This document shows positions 22,851-24,395 of a stretch of 24,395 bases of DNA, in pieces. Made by a program: the position numbers and the translations under genes. Each line of letters begins with the position of its first letter. Position 1 is the first letter of the stretch. The notes below the pieces were generated by a model. The model worked only from the letters and a program-made list of their open reading frames with translations, ran no database searches and was not told the DNA's origin. The stretch comes from Spirochaetia bacterium (GTDB taxonomy: Bacteria > Spirochaetota > Spirochaetia > Treponematales > Breznakiellaceae), in NCBI GenBank assembly GCA_026002265.1, contig BOBG01000019.1:1-24395 (forward strand), read 5' to 3'.

Positions 22851-24395
22851 ATGGCAGATACAGCGACGGCAAAAGCACCGAGTAGAGCAGCTAATGTGTT
22901 AGGGAATTCGCGCGATCTCTTTATTGCACTTGGCGTTGTACTTGTAGTGATTATGCTGATAATTCCCTTGCCCACGGTACTGCTTGACACTTTTATGGCG
23001 TTGAATCTTGTGCTGGCGCTGCTCGTTTTACTGATCGTTTTATACACGAAAAGAGCCACTGACTTCAGCGTTTTCCCCACGATTCTCCTTGTGATAACGG
23101 TATTTAGCCTTGCGCTTAACGTGTCTTCAACCCGGCTTATTTTAACCAAAGGCGCAGCATTTGACGGCCGGATGATCCGGGCATTTTCTTCTTTTGTGGT
23201 CGGGTCCGGCGGGACGCAGGGTTTGGTTGTCGGATTTATTATTTTTATTGCGATTATCGCAGTGCAGGTAGTCGTTATTACAAAAGGCGCAACCCGGATC
23301 GCAGAAGTTGCAGCCCGGTTTGCTCTGGACGCTATGCCGGGTAAGCAGATGTCCATTGACGCGGAGTACAGTTCCGGTGCGATCACCGAAGAGGAAGCAC
23401 GCATCCGGAAACGGGACCTCCAGCAGGAAGTCGATTTTTACGGTGCGATGGACGGATCGAGTAAATTCATATCCGGTAACGTTAAAATCGGTATTTTTAT
23501 CACGGTAATTAACGTCCTCGGCGGCATCATCATCGGCGTTGCAATCCACGGCGAACCAATCAGTGCAGCAGTCGGTACCTACATCGCCTTTTCCATCGGA
23601 GATGGTTTACTTTCACAATTTCCGGCATTGCTCATTTCAACTGCAACCGGCATTGTGGTAACGAGATCCGTTTCAAACGGCACCTTGGGTGAGGATATTT
23701 CGACTCAATTTACCCGTGATGCCCGGATTTACTGGATCAGTGCATTTGTGCTGGCCGGTTTTGCGCTTCTGCCCGGTTTTCCGTGGTATGTGCTTTTCCC
23801 GATGGCCTTTCTCCTTGGTTGGTTTGCATTTACCCTCGGACGGACTCAGCAGAAGAAAAGAAAATTTGAAACGATGCTGGCAACAAAACCAGATACCGCA
23901 AAGAAAAAGGAAGAAGCGGAAATGTCCCCAATAGTGCCGCTCGATGCACTTTCTTTGGAACTCGGTTACGGGCTAATTCCTTTGGTGGACAGGGACAAGG
24001 GGGCGGAACTTTTGGAGCGGGTACAGGGAATCCGGCGTCAATCAGCGCTTGACCTTGGGCTGGTGATTCCCAAAATCCGGATTATTGATAATATGATGCT
24101 GGAGCCGTCTGAATACTGTCTGAAAATCCGGGGCGTAGATGTGGGCAGGGGGAAGATTCGGATGAATTGTTACCTCTGCATAAAATCCGGCTCGGTGCGT
24201 GAGGAAATTGCGGGTGAAAAAACCAGAGATCCGACGTTTGGATTGCCGGCTGTGTGGATTAGCGAAGAGCGCCGGGACGAAGCTGAACGGGCCGGCTACA
24301 CGGTGGTTGACCCGCCGTCCATTATCGCCACGCATCTAACTGACATAATCAAGCACCATGCGGCTGAGATTCTCGGCCGGCAGGAGACGCAGGCA
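22851..24395 (+). CDS. flhA: Flagellar export protein FlhA (C-terminus outside window)
   Basis: The first 515 residues of FlhA are present; the full protein is about 690-710. After a short N-terminal tail (MADTATAKAPSRAANVLGNS) come the eight expected membrane segments and the FHIPEP-family loop TRIAEVAARFALDAMPGKQM then SIDAEYSSGAI and VDFYGAMDGSSKFISGN. The cytoplasmic domain begins near 370 (PLDALSLELGYGLIPLVD) and runs to the window end. FlhA forms the nonameric ring of the flagellar export gate and docks export chaperones. AGGGG lies 7 nt before the ATG. It is normally adjacent to flhB; here an unknown gene, hicAB and the yoeB remnant intervene. Confidence 0.95.
   Translation, partial: MADTATAKAPSRAANVLGNSRDLFIALGVVLVVIMLIIPLPTVLLDTFMALNLVLALLVLLIVLYTKRATDFSVFPTILLVITVFSLALNVSSTRLILTKGAAFDGRMIRAFSSFVVGSGGTQGLVVGFIIFIAIIAVQVVVITKGATRIAEVAARFALDAMPGKQMSIDAEYSSGAITEEEARIRKRDLQQEVDFYGAMDGSSKFISGNVKIGIFITVINVLGGIIIGVAIHGEPISAAVGTYIAFSIGDGLLSQFPALLISTATGIVVTRSVSNGTLGEDISTQFTRDARIYWISAFVLAGFALLPGFPWYVLFPMAFLLGWFAFTLGRTQQKKRKFETMLATKPDTAKKKEEAEMSPIVPLDALSLELGYGLIPLVDRDKGAELLERVQGIRRQSALDLGLVIPKIRIIDNMMLEPSEYCLKIRGVDVGRGKIRMNCYLCIKSGSVREEIAGEKTRDPTFGLPAVWISEERRDEAERAGYTVVDPPSIIATHLTDIIKHHAAEILGRQETQA

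Noticed and set aside
22775..23404. Minus-strand ORF of 209 codons opposite flhA
   Set aside because: Antisense of the strongly conserved FlhA membrane region; Ser/Ile/Thr-rich composition is typical of a shadow.

Overview
The window looks like a chromosomal segment of a spirochaete, most likely a Treponema of the insect-gut or free-living type. The evidence is a FliR-FlhB-FlhA flagellar export locus with treponeme-like N-termini, a degenerate-kinase membrane protein and a large TPR protein of kinds I associate with treponemes, mid-range GC, TTG and GTG starts, and many small toxin-antitoxin genes. The genus is inferred from family resemblance; no search was run.

Layout. 1-1238 (minus): N-terminal part of a methyl-accepting chemotaxis protein, cut by the window edge. 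1239-4128 (minus): a rhamnose catabolic operon, rhaA then a class II aldolase, with a good promoter and a palindromic operator overlapping its -10 box, and perhaps a small third ORF. 4313-8218 (plus): a membrane protein with a degenerate kinase-like N-terminus, then the fused aspartokinase/homoserine dehydrogenase ThrA. 8219-9243: no intact gene. It holds a striking GATC-rich tandem array (ten 44-bp units, each two 22-bp half-units) and a frame-broken antitoxin-like gene. 9244-10188: cysK. 10315-11049: an HU-like DNA-binding protein of the DUF4469 type. 11183-14020: a single-chain MmeI-like restriction-modification enzyme. 14159-14699: a BrnT-BrnA toxin-antitoxin pair. 14885-18143: two nitrogenase-like component-1 proteins, NifK-like first and NifD-like second, separated by a spacer with a decayed vapBC. 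18269-24395: fliR, a TPR protein, flhB, a small unknown gene, hicA-hicB, a broken yoeB-like toxin and flhA (cut by the right edge).

Two things stand out. First, the GATC motif with alternating 13/9-bp spacing seen in the array recurs in short form in four further spacers (about 11.04, 14.05, 14.73 and 16.53 kb). Each lies between successive genes or gene pairs, so the 8.4-16.6 kb region reads as gene-repeat-gene-repeat, like an accessory island. Second, the nitrogenase-like pair keeps all six P-cluster-type cysteines and the cofactor-type cysteine, but lacks the histidine that ligates FeMo-co in true NifD. No nifH, nifB or nifEN is present here, so it is probably a reductase other than nitrogenase. 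Nearby thrA and cysK allow, but do not prove, a role in sulfur or methionine metabolism.

Five toxin-antitoxin loci or remnants (antitoxin-like at 8.9 kb, brnTA, vapBC remnant, hicAB, yoeB remnant) sit in about 14 kb, two of them inside the flagellar export cluster, indicating repeated insertion and decay.
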